NCBI GenBank assembly: GCA_021324295.1
Contig: JAJPJJ010000017.1
Coordinates: 1 to 61,681 of the forward strand
Reading direction: 5' to 3'
Origin: Bacillota bacterium
Lineage (GTDB): Bacteria > Sysuimicrobiota > Sysuimicrobiia > Sysuimicrobiales > Segetimicrobiaceae
Length of the DNA stretch: 61,681 nucleotides
Part shown: positions 41,280 through 49,050 of the stretch, piece after piece
How positions within the stretch are numbered: position 1 is the first letter of the stretch
Layout of the letters: each line of letters begins with the position of its first letter
The notes under the pieces: model-generated
What the model was told of the DNA's origin: nothing
The model's input: the letters and a program-made list of their open reading frames with translations, nothing else
Databases searched by the model: none
Translations under genes and position numbers: made by a program

Positions 41280-42014
41280 ATGGCACACGCCGATCGCATC
41301 TTATGCATCAGCGCCCACGCCGCCGACTTCTGCGTGCGGGCGGGCGGGACGCTGGCCCGGTACGCCGCCTCCGGCGCGGACGTCCGCGTCGTCGTGCTGA
41401 GCCCCGGGGCGCGGGGAGAGTCCAACGAGTTCTGGAAAGCGCGCCAGGGGCGGACCACCGAGGAGGAAGTAGCCGAGGTGCGCCGCACGGAGGCGCGAAA
41501 GGCCGCCGAGATTCTCGGCGTCGAGGTCGTATTCTACGACTATCGCGACCAGCCCCTCACGTTCGACTACGAGCGCTTGATGAGGCTCGTGCGCGAAATC
41601 CGAAGCTTCAGGCCGCGCGTCATCATCACGCATCCCGCCAGGGAACCGTACAACCCGGACCACACCGCGGCGTACCAGGCGACCATGGACGCGGCGTACT
41701 ACGCCGGCCTGGCCGGGGTCGAGCCTGACCTGCCGGTGCTCGCGCCGATGCAGATCTTCGCGTGCGAGCCCACGCAACCGCTCACCGAGATGACAGGCTT
41801 CGTGCCCGAGTACTTCATCGATATCACCGACGTCATGGACACGAAGATGCGGGCCACCGCGGAGTTCCGGGCACAGCCGTACCACGTCGAGCGCTACCGC
41901 ACGCGCTCGCAGCAGCGCGGCACGCAGGCGGCCTATGTCGCGGGGGACCCGGCGATCAAGTTCGCCGAGGCGTTTCAGCGGCTCACGCCGTGGACCGGAC
42001 GGCTGTTCCCGTAG
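41280..42014 (+). CDS. PIG-L family hydratase, GalB-like
   Basis: A 244-residue zinc protein of the LmbE/PIG-L fold. The usual deacetylase motif AHPDDE is replaced by SAHAADFCVRAGGTLA, a variant that I associate with GalB-type 4-oxalomesaconate hydratases rather than GlcNAc deacetylases. SPGARGESNEFW, the second metal motif HPAREPYNPDHTAAY and FACEPTQPLTEMTGFVPEYF agree. It may hydrate an unsaturated oxo-dicarboxylic acid from ring cleavage. GGGAGGG precedes the ATG. It is probably co-transcribed with the dehydrogenase and ends at a strong bidirectional hairpin. Confidence 0.85.
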   Translation: MAHADRILCISAHAADFCVRAGGTLARYAASGADVRVVVLSPGARGESNEFWKARQGRTTEEEVAEVRRTEARKAAEILGVEVVFYDYRDQPLTFDYERLMRLVREIRSFRPRVIITHPAREPYNPDHTAAYQATMDAAYYAGLAGVEPDLPVLAPMQIFACEPTQPLTEMTGFVPEYFIDITDVMDTKMRATAEFRAQPYHVERYRTRSQQRGTQAAYVAGDPAIKFAEAFQRLTPWTGRLFP

Positions 42015-42031
42015 CCCGTCCCGCCAGGAGC

Positions 42032-42062
42032 GCGCTCCCCCGGCAGGCCGCCGGGGGAGCGC
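42032..42062. terminator. 13-bp bidirectional terminator-like hairpin
   Basis: GCGCTCCCCCGGC (42032-42044), a 5-base loop and GCCGGGGGAGCGC (42050-42062) form a perfect stem between two convergent genes, touching the stop codon of DegT D. No U-run is present, as in other hairpins of this window. Confidence 0.75.
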
Positions 42063-43210
42063 TACGCGACCGCGCGCCGCTCCCTAAAGAACGCGATGAC
42101 CGCGTCCGCCACGCGCTCCTGCATCTCCTCCGTCATGTGCGGCCCCACCGGCAGCGAAAGCGTCTCGCGGCACAACCGCTCCGCGACGGGGAACTGGCCC
42201 TCGCGCGTGCCGTACCGCGCCTTCACCGGCTCCAGCAGGTGGAGCGGCCTCGGATAGTACACGCCCGTCTCGATGTCCCGGGCCCGCAGGAACTCAGCCA
42301 GCGCGTCCCGCTTCGGCGTCCAGATCGCATAGTGCAGATACGACGGACGGGCCCACGGCTGCTCAGGGGGAAGGCGGAACGGCAGGTCGGCGTCGCGAAA
42401 GCGCGTCGTATAGTAGGCGGCGGCCTTCCGCCGGTGCGCCGTGAACCCGCCAAGGAGGCGCAACTGGATCCGCCCGAGGGCGGCGCCCATCTCGGACATG
42501 TGCATGTTGTAGCCGATCCATCGTTGGTCGTACCAGGAGGCGTCTGTGCGGCGGACGAAGCTGATCTTCTCGTCGCGGAGCCGCCCCTGATCTCGCAGGC
42601 TGGAGACGCCCTCGGCGAGCCCATGATCGTCGGTGACGATGGCGCCGCCCGGGCTGAAGGTGGTGATCATCTTTCCAGAAAAGCTGAAGAGCCCCGCATC
42701 GCCGAGCCCGCCGGCGGGGCGCCCCTTGTACTCCGCACCCAGCGCGTGGGCGGCGTCCTCCAGCACAAACGCGTCCCGCTTCTTCGTCGCCTCCACGATC
42801 GGGTCCATGTCGCACGGGAAGCCGTACATGTGGATCGGGACGACCGCGCGGGTCTGCGCGGTCATCGCCGCCCCGATGGCCGGCGGTGATACGTTGCCGG
42901 TGTCGGCGTCCGCTTCGACGAAAATGGGCGTCGCGCCGAGCTTCACGACCGCGGCCAGCACGCCGATGTACGCGTTGGCGGCCATGACGACCTCGTCCCC
43001 CGGTCCGATCCCCCGCGTGTCCAGCGCCAGCATGGCGGCGGACGTCCCGGAGTTGGCGGTGACCCCGTACCGCTTCCCACACAGGTGCGCCAGCTCGACC
43101 TCGAAGCGCTCGGTCTCCTCGCCTCCGAACGCCTTGCCCGTCTCCAGCATCTCCAGGGCCTTCCGCCTCATCTCGTCGTTCAGGATCGGAGCGCGATACG
43201 GGATATGCAC
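42062..43210 (-). CDS. DegT/DnrJ/EryC1 aminotransferase D
   Basis: A 382-residue PLP aminotransferase. GVTANSGTSAAMLALDTRGI, GDEVVMAANAYIGV, VPIHMYGFPCDMDPI, the Asp in AFVLEDAAHALGAEYKG and the lysine in FSFSGKMITTFSPGG are present; the usual NYR reads NMH (GYNMHMSEMGAALG). It shares the NSGTSA and HMYG features with protein A but keeps the catalytic Asp. It lies at the end of a leftward unit after the amidase and its small partner. Its product could be an amino sugar, aminocyclitol or, in reverse, the corresponding ketone. Confidence 0.92.
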   Translation of the reverse strand: MHIPYRAPILNDEMRRKALEMLETGKAFGGEETERFEVELAHLCGKRYGVTANSGTSAAMLALDTRGIGPGDEVVMAANAYIGVLAAVVKLGATPIFVEADADTGNVSPPAIGAAMTAQTRAVVPIHMYGFPCDMDPIVEATKKRDAFVLEDAAHALGAEYKGRPAGGLGDAGLFSFSGKMITTFSPGGAIVTDDHGLAEGVSSLRDQGRLRDEKISFVRRTDASWYDQRWIGYNMHMSEMGAALGRIQLRLLGGFTAHRRKAAAYYTTRFRDADLPFRLPPEQPWARPSYLHYAIWTPKRDALAEFLRARDIETGVYYPRPLHLLEPVKARYGTREGQFPVAERLCRETLSLPVGPHMTEEMQERVADAVIAFFRERRAVA

Positions 43211-43261
43211 GGACGTCCCTCCTCAAGAGAGTCACTCGGATGGAGATCGTCGTGGGCTGAT

Positions 43262-43477
43262 TTAGCCGTCGTCGTGCGGCGGCGCACCCTCGGGCAGCAG
43301 ACCCGGCGGGATGAACCCGCAGGGCACGTCGGGTTCATCGCCGAGCAGCGGCCGCGCCCGTGCGAGGCCCGCCCGGCTCGCGGCGAGGATCTCCCCGATC
43401 GCCGCCAGGTCGTCGTCGGTGAGGGCGATGCCCTGCGCCGCCACCTCGGCTTTGAGCCGGTCCATGTCCACGTCCAT
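43262..43477 (-). CDS. Small AtzG/GatC-like partner of the amidase
   Basis: A 71-residue helical protein (VDMDRLKAEVAAQGIALTDD, then IGEILAASRAGLARARPLLG, ending in an Asp/Pro-rich tail). Its ATG follows the amidase TAG directly with no gap and GGAGG lies inside the amidase end, so translation is coupled. Size, helices and location recall the small AtzG/DUF4089 and GatC proteins that wrap around amidase subunits. The family call is by pattern and context. Confidence 0.6.
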   Translation of the reverse strand: MDVDMDRLKAEVAAQGIALTDDDLAAIGEILAASRAGLARARPLLGDEPDVPCGFIPPGLLPEGAPPHDDG

Positions 43478-44866
43478 CTAGGCCGCCTCCAGCGACTCCG
43501 GACGCCGCGTATGCCAGGAAGTCGACTGCTCGTACGCGTGGCCGATCCGGAACAGCGTTGCCTCGTCGAAGAACCGTCCCGCGAGCTGCATCCCGATCGG
43601 GAGCCCGGCCGCGGTGAAGCCGCAAGGCACCGTGAGCGCGGGATGCCCGGACAGGTTGAAATGGCGCGTGCCCCAGCTCGTGTCGGGCGGCCCCGACAGC
43701 TGCGTTTCGACGGGAAACGCCACGCCCGGTAGTGTCGGCGTGACGATGGCGTGCACCCGCTCCATGGCTCGCGCGACCTGCCGCGCCCAGGCGGCGCGAA
43801 TGCGCACCGCCTCCTCGTACTCCCCCGACGTGTAGCAGGCGCCCGCGACGATCCGCCGCCGGGTGCGCGGGCCGTAATCCATGGCGCGGGTGCGCAGCCG
43901 CTGAGCGTGCCAGCCGTAGGCCTCGGCCATGATGAGGATCGAGCCGGCCCCCGCCAGCTCCCCCGAGAGCGGCAGCTCCACCGGCTCCAACCGGGCGCCC
44001 TCGGCCTCGAGGTGCCGGAGCGCCGCTCGGAGGGCCGCGTCCACCTCGGCCTCGAGACCCTCGTAGAAGTGCTGCCGCGGCACGCCCAGCACGAGCCCGC
44101 GGAGCCCGCCCTCGAGGCCGTCGGTGAAGTCGGGCACCGGCGCGCGGGCGCTCGTTGGATCCCGCGGATCGTATCCGGCCATCGCGTTCAACAGCAACGC
44201 GCAATCCGCCACGGTGCGCGCCATCGGCCCGACGTGATCCATGCTCCAGCTCAGCGGAATGAGCCCGTACCGGCTGACGCGCCCGTAGGTGGGCTTGACG
44301 CCGACGACGCCGCAGAGGCTCGCGGGCACGCGAATCGACCCACCCGTATCCGACCCCGTCGCGGCAACAGCCAGGCCCGCGGCCAGCGCGTTGGCCGAGC
44401 CGCCGCTGGAGCCGCCGGCGTAGCGGCTCGGGTCCCACGGATTCCGGGCGACGCCGAAGAGCTCCATGGTACCGCAGGCAAACTCCGTGGTGTTGGTCTT
44501 TCCGAGGAGGATCATGCCGGCCTCGGCCAGCCGCCGCACGTGCGTCGCGTCGCGGTCGGGTATGTGCTCGATGAGAAGACGCGAGTGCGCCGTCGTGCGG
44601 ACACCCCTGGTGAGGCTGACATCCTTGTGCGCGATCGGGAGCCCGTGCAGGGGGCCGCGCCGCCGCCCGCGCACGATCTCGCGCTCGACCCGGCGGGCCT
44701 CGGCAAGCGCGGCATCCCCGCAGACCGTGATGTAGCTGCAGAGGCGCTCGTTGTGCCGGCTGATGCGGTCGAGCACCGCGGCGACGATGTCCACGGGTGA
44801 CACGCGCCGCTCATCGAGCAGGCGGCTGAGCGCAGTCAGCGACAGGTAGGGGAGGTCGTTCTGCAC
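43478..44866 (-). CDS. Amidase signature enzyme (AtzE/GatA-like)
   Basis: A 462-residue amidase. The catalytic Lys is in HGLPIAHKDVSLTRG, the cis-Ser in RYAGGSSGGSANALAAGLAV and the nucleophile Ser in ATGSDTGGSIRVPA. The C-terminal part has VPCGFTAAGLPIGMQLAGRF and FDEATLFRIGHAYEQ. I start at the GTG at 44866 because GAGGGAGAGG precedes it; a GTG seven codons upstream is also open. Coupled to the small GatC-like gene it resembles the AtzE-AtzG (1-carboxybiuret hydrolase) arrangement, which would suit a ureide or amide pathway. Confidence 0.92.
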   Translation of the reverse strand: MQNDLPYLSLTALSRLLDERRVSPVDIVAAVLDRISRHNERLCSYITVCGDAALAEARRVEREIVRGRRRGPLHGLPIAHKDVSLTRGVRTTAHSRLLIEHIPDRDATHVRRLAEAGMILLGKTNTTEFACGTMELFGVARNPWDPSRYAGGSSGGSANALAAGLAVAATGSDTGGSIRVPASLCGVVGVKPTYGRVSRYGLIPLSWSMDHVGPMARTVADCALLLNAMAGYDPRDPTSARAPVPDFTDGLEGGLRGLVLGVPRQHFYEGLEAEVDAALRAALRHLEAEGARLEPVELPLSGELAGAGSILIMAEAYGWHAQRLRTRAMDYGPRTRRRIVAGACYTSGEYEEAVRIRAAWARQVARAMERVHAIVTPTLPGVAFPVETQLSGPPDTSWGTRHFNLSGHPALTVPCGFTAAGLPIGMQLAGRFFDEATLFRIGHAYEQSTSWHTRRPESLEAA

Positions 44867-44974
44867 GGCTGCCCTCTCCCTCGTCACGGCGGCGCCGCCG
44901 TGACGGCGGACGTCACGGAACGCAGCGATCCGGTCCGGCGTGGCCGGCTGTGCGCCGGGCCACCGCGGTCTCCG

Positions 44975-46144
44975 CTACGCACGGTAGAACTGCCGGATCA
45001 CGCCGACGGTGTAGCGGATATCCTCGGCCTCCAGGGTCTGGTAGCACGGAAGCGTCAGGATCGTCTGGGCCAGCCGCTCGGTCACCGGGAACGTGCCTTC
45101 CGGCGCGCCGCAATACGGCTGGTAGGCGTGGTCCAGGTGAATGGGCGTCCCATATTCGACCATCGCGTGCACGCCGTGCGCCTCCAGGTGCGCGCGGAGC
45201 GCGTCCCGTTGCGGCGTTTGCACGACGTAGCGCAGCATGCTGTGCGTGGCGTAGGGCCTCGTCGTGGGAAGCCTCAGGTCGTGCCGGAACTGGCTCAGCA
45301 GCGCGGCGTAGAGGGCCGCGTGCTCGCGGCGGCGCGCGTTCCACTGGTCGAGGTACCGGAGCTGGATGCGGCCGATGGCCGACAGCACCTCGTTCTGCCG
45401 GTAGTTGAACCCCACCGTCTCGATCTGCTGGGCACGGTAGACGTGGTAGGCCTTGGCGCCATCGAACCACCGGCGGCCCCGCCCGTGGTTGGAGAGCATC
45501 ATCGCCAGCTCCCACACCCGCGTGTCTGCGGTGACCAGCATGCCCCCTTCGCCGCCCACCGATATGCACTTGTTCTGCACGAATGAGAAGCACCCGGCGT
45601 CCCCGATGGTCCCGAGGCGTTTCCCCTTGTACGCCGCGCCGGCGGCGTGGCAGACGTCCTCGACGACCTTGAGCTCGTGGCGCCGCGCGATCTCCATCAG
45701 CGGGTCCATGTCGACCGCGTGCCCGTTCATGTGCACGGGGAGGATCGCCTTCGTCCGCGGCGTAATCGCGGCCTCGACGAGGCTGACGTTCATGTTGTAG
45801 GTGTCCGGTTCAACGTCCACCAGGACCGGCTTCGCCCTGCACAGGATGATGACGTCGGCCACCGAGGAGAAGGTGTTGGGAACGGTGATGACCTCGTCGC
45901 CGGGGCGGACACCCACGGCGAGGAGCGCGATGTGCAGCGCCGCCGTGCCGCTCGACACGTTGACGGCGTGCGGCGCGCCGAGGTAGGCGCAGAACTCGTC
46001 CTCGAACCGCTTGCCCTCCGAATCCTCCAGGGGGAAGCTGCGGATGTACTTCCCGCTGCGGAGGATGCGGGTGGCCGCGTCGATCATCTCGTCCGTCATC
46101 ACGGGCCTGTAGCGGATCTCCCTGACCGGCGCCTCGCGGGCCAT
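44975..46144 (-). CDS. DegT/DnrJ/EryC1 aminotransferase E
   Basis: A 389-residue PLP aminotransferase with full motifs: VNVSSGTAALHIALLAVGV, PGDEVITVPNTFSS, DVEPDTYNMNV, Asp in KVVEDVCHAAGAAYKG, lysine in FSFVQNKCISVGGEGG and GFNYRQNEVLSAIGRIQL. It is the apparent paralogue of protein C. GGGAGGGGACG precedes the ATG at 46144. It lies 108 bases upstream of the amidase in the same leftward direction and diverges from the transporter operon. Confidence 0.93.
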   Translation of the reverse strand: MAREAPVREIRYRPVMTDEMIDAATRILRSGKYIRSFPLEDSEGKRFEDEFCAYLGAPHAVNVSSGTAALHIALLAVGVRPGDEVITVPNTFSSVADVIILCRAKPVLVDVEPDTYNMNVSLVEAAITPRTKAILPVHMNGHAVDMDPLMEIARRHELKVVEDVCHAAGAAYKGKRLGTIGDAGCFSFVQNKCISVGGEGGMLVTADTRVWELAMMLSNHGRGRRWFDGAKAYHVYRAQQIETVGFNYRQNEVLSAIGRIQLRYLDQWNARRREHAALYAALLSQFRHDLRLPTTRPYATHSMLRYVVQTPQRDALRAHLEAHGVHAMVEYGTPIHLDHAYQPYCGAPEGTFPVTERLAQTILTLPCYQTLEAEDIRYTVGVIRQFYRA

Positions 46145-46291
46145 CGTCCCCTCCCGCCGCCCGTCCACGAACGGCAGCGGCCGAGACGGGCCGCCGGGGA
46201 CGACCACGCCGGCCTACGTCGGCCGATGGACGAACGAGCAAGGAGGATCTTCGACGAAAAGAGAAACAATCCCTCTACTATCGGCGCCTAG

Positions 46292-46312
46292 GCCGGCAAA
46301 AATGAAATGACG
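46292..46312 (+). promoter_or_regulatory. Putative operator upstream of the transporter operon
   Basis: The AT-rich stretch GCCGGCAAAAATGAAATGAC is identical at 15 of 17 positions to the reverse complement of 35909-35925 upstream of iclR. It also carries ATGACG, the half-site of the iclR palindrome. It lies 23 bases ahead of the binding-protein ATG, overlapping the expected promoter. Confidence 0.5.
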
Positions 46313-46334
46313 TTCTGCTCTAAGGAGGCTGACG

Positions 46335-47978
46335 ATGACCGAGCACCGGAGGGGGAGATCCTGCGAAGGCGTTTCGCGCCGCGAGCTGTTCCGGCTGATC
46401 GGCGGTGGGGCCGGCTTCGCTCTCGTCAACAAGCTGGCGGCCGCCACGCCCGCGCTCGCCGCCGCGGGCGCGTCCACGCTCGTCGTAGGCGGCGGCGGCT
46501 TCGACATCAAGACGCTCGATCCGGGCCGCGAGCTGGAGAACGGCACCAACAACATCGACCACGCCACATACGACTCCCTCGTCACATTCTACGGTGAAGA
46601 TTTGACGACGCCCAGACCGTCCCTTGCAACTGGCTGGACGATCTCGCCGGACGGCAAGACCTACACGTTCAAGCTGCGGCCGAACGTGAAGTTCGTCAGC
46701 GGCAATCCCCTGACCTCCGCCGACGTCAAATGGTCGATCGACCGCGTCCGGTACATCAAAGGGAACGCCGCGTTTCTGCTCGATGGCGTGGAGGAGGTCC
46801 AGGCGCCGGATCCGCTCACCGTCGTCGTCCGGTTGAGCGAGCCGCGGCCCGCCATTCTCCCGATCCTCTCGAGCCCGGTGCTGAGCGCGATCGACAGCAA
46901 GCTCGTCATGGAGAACGGCGGAGACGCCAGCCCGGACGCGAAGGACAAGGACAAGGCCGAAGCCTATTTGAACGCGCACTCCGCCGGCACGGGCGCGTAC
47001 ATCCTCGAGCGCTACACACCGAAGCAGGAGATCGTGCTCGTCAAGAATCCCAACCACTGGCGCGGCGCGCCGAAGATCGACCGGATCGTGCTGCGGAACG
47101 TCCAGGAGCCGGCCGCCCAGGAGCTGATGATCAAGCGCGGCGACCTCGACATCGCCACGGGCATCGGCCCGGATCAAGTGCGGAACCTCGCGGGCGTCCC
47201 CGGCGTCACCGTGAAGACCAGCCTGGCATCCACGCTCGTCTACGTGATGATGAACCAAAACCCCCAGGTCGGCGGCCCGTTCAGCAACCCCAAGGTCGTG
47301 CAGGCGGTACGCTACGCCATCGACTACCAGGGCATGCTCGCGCTGGCCGGGAAGGGCGCGCTCCGCGTCGCGGGCATCATCCCCAACAACTTCCCCGGCG
47401 CGTTGCCGGCCCGGGAAGCGGTGAAGATGGACCGCGAACGCGCCCGGGCGCTGCTCCGGGAGGCGAACCTCGGGGAGATCACGGGCACGCTCACGTACGC
47501 GAGCGATCTGGTCTTCTACGGCGTCCATGCCAACCTGATCGCGCAAAAGGTGCAGGAAGACCTGGCGACGGTCGGTATCAAGATCGTCCTGAACGGCCTC
47601 CCGTACAGCGTGGCGATCCAGCAGTACCGTGACGGCAAGAATCAGCTCGGCATCTGGCAGTGGGCGGCGGACTATCCGGACGTCAGCGACTACCTCGTCT
47701 TCGTGCCCGGACGCACGGTCGCCAAGCGCACGGGGTGGATGCCGGACGCCGGGCCGCAGGCGCAGGAGATCGTGAAGATCGCCAGGGCGGCCGAGTCGGA
47801 AGTGGACACGCCCAAGCGCGTCGCGCTCTACCAGAAGCTCAATCGCATGATCGCAGAGCACGGTCCCTGGGCGCCGCTGTTCCAGCCGGTCGTCCCCTAC
47901 GCGTTCCGGTCGAACGTCCGCGGCGTGACGTTTGCGAGCGCGTGGATGGTCGACTACTATACCGTCAGCAAGACGTAG
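46335..47978 (+). CDS. Peptide/opine-type ABC substrate-binding protein with Tat-like signal
   Basis: A 547-residue SBP_bac_5 family receptor. The N-terminus SRRELFRLIGGGAGFALVN is a twin-arginine-like signal, so the protein may be exported folded. Family motifs are PSLATGWTISPDGKTYTFKL, LRPNVKFVSGNPLTSADVKW, GTGAYILERYTPKQEIVLVK and YAIDYQGMLALAGKGALRVA. TAAGGAGG precedes the ATG. It heads an operon with two permeases and hyuAB, so its ligand is likely the substrate of the Hyu enzymes or of the wider island. Confidence 0.94.
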   Translation: MTEHRRGRSCEGVSRRELFRLIGGGAGFALVNKLAAATPALAAAGASTLVVGGGGFDIKTLDPGRELENGTNNIDHATYDSLVTFYGEDLTTPRPSLATGWTISPDGKTYTFKLRPNVKFVSGNPLTSADVKWSIDRVRYIKGNAAFLLDGVEEVQAPDPLTVVVRLSEPRPAILPILSSPVLSAIDSKLVMENGGDASPDAKDKDKAEAYLNAHSAGTGAYILERYTPKQEIVLVKNPNHWRGAPKIDRIVLRNVQEPAAQELMIKRGDLDIATGIGPDQVRNLAGVPGVTVKTSLASTLVYVMMNQNPQVGGPFSNPKVVQAVRYAIDYQGMLALAGKGALRVAGIIPNNFPGALPAREAVKMDRERARALLREANLGEITGTLTYASDLVFYGVHANLIAQKVQEDLATVGIKIVLNGLPYSVAIQQYRDGKNQLGIWQWAADYPDVSDYLVFVPGRTVAKRTGWMPDAGPQAQEIVKIARAAESEVDTPKRVALYQKLNRMIAEHGPWAPLFQPVVPYAFRSNVRGVTFASAWMVDYYTVSKT

Positions 47979-48028
47979 GAGGCGGGGAACAAGCCGCGAC
48001 GCGCCCGGACCGTGGGCTCGGGCCGGCC

Positions 48029-49048
48029 ATGACGCTCTACCGGTACATCATCCGGCGGGTCCTGCTGCTGGTGCCGATGCTCGTGGGGATCACGCTGCTC
48101 AGCTTTGTGCTCTCCCACGCGGTGCCGGCCGACCCTGTCGCGGCCAACCTGGGCGAGCAGGCGGCGGCGGACCCGGCGATCGTCGCGGCGTTCAAGCATC
48201 GCTGGGGGCTGGACCAGCCGCTCTACAGGCAGTACCTCGTCTACCTGTGGAACCTCGCCCACGGGGACATGGGTACGTCTATCTCCACCCGCCAGCCGGT
48301 GCTGCTGGACCTGCGGCAGCACCTCCCGGCGACGATCGAGATCTCCGTGGCCGCCATGATGCTGAGCATCCTGGCCGGGATCCCGCTCGGCATCCTGGCG
48401 GCCGTGAACCGCGAGCGTCCGATCGACCAGGCGGCCCGCGTCACCTCGCTCGTCGGCGTGTCCACGCCGGTCTTCTGGCTCGGTCTCGTCGCGATCCTGG
48501 TCTTCTACGCGCGCCTCGGATGGGCGCCTGCGCCCGGGCGCCTGAGCGCCAGCATCTCCCCGCCGCCGTTCGTCACCGGGTTCGTGCTGGCCGACGCCGT
48601 CCTGGCCCATCGGTGGGACGCCGCCCTCGACTGGCTCCGGCACCTCTTGTTGCCGGCCGTGGTGCTGTCGTCCTACAGCCTCGGCATCGTGACGCGGATG
48701 ATGCGGGGCAGCATGCTCGAGGTCCTCGGCGAAGAGTACGTGCGCACGGCGCGGGCGAAGGGCGTGCCGCGATGGGCGCTCCTGTTTCGCCACGCGGCAC
48801 GCAACGCGCTCATTCCCATCATCACCATCGTCGGGCTGAGCTTCGGCGGCCTGCTCTCCGGAGCCGTTGTGACCGAAACGGTGTTCAACTGGCCGGGACT
48901 CGGCCTCTACGCGTTTAGCAGCGCGACTTCGCTCGACTTCCCCGCGATCATGGGGACCGGGATCGTCGTCGCCGCGGTCTACATCGTCGTCAACCTGCTG
49001 GTCGACATCGCCTACGCGTTCTTCGATCCGCGGATCCGGGTCGGCTGA
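48029..49048 (+). CDS. ABC transporter permease, DppB type
   Basis: A 339-residue inner-membrane permease. The start MTLYRYIIRRVLLLVPMLVG and RWGLDQPLYRQYLVYLWNLA are typical of DppB/OppB, and the EAA loop reads EYVRTARAKGVPRWALLFRH. About six hydrophobic helices are visible. It forms the channel with the DppC-type permease that starts 2 bases after its stop. The ATPase genes that should complete the importer are absent from the window. Confidence 0.94.
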   Translation: MTLYRYIIRRVLLLVPMLVGITLLSFVLSHAVPADPVAANLGEQAAADPAIVAAFKHRWGLDQPLYRQYLVYLWNLAHGDMGTSISTRQPVLLDLRQHLPATIEISVAAMMLSILAGIPLGILAAVNRERPIDQAARVTSLVGVSTPVFWLGLVAILVFYARLGWAPAPGRLSASISPPPFVTGFVLADAVLAHRWDAALDWLRHLLLPAVVLSSYSLGIVTRMMRGSMLEVLGEEYVRTARAKGVPRWALLFRHAARNALIPIITIVGLSFGGLLSGAVVTETVFNWPGLGLYAFSSATSLDFPAIMGTGIVVAAVYIVVNLLVDIAYAFFDPRIRVG

Positions 49049-49050
49049 CC

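Noticed and set aside
46320-47861. 513-codon minus-strand frame opposite the binding protein
   Set aside because: Antisense shadow of a clear SBP_bac_5 gene with its own Shine-Dalgarno and signal peptide.
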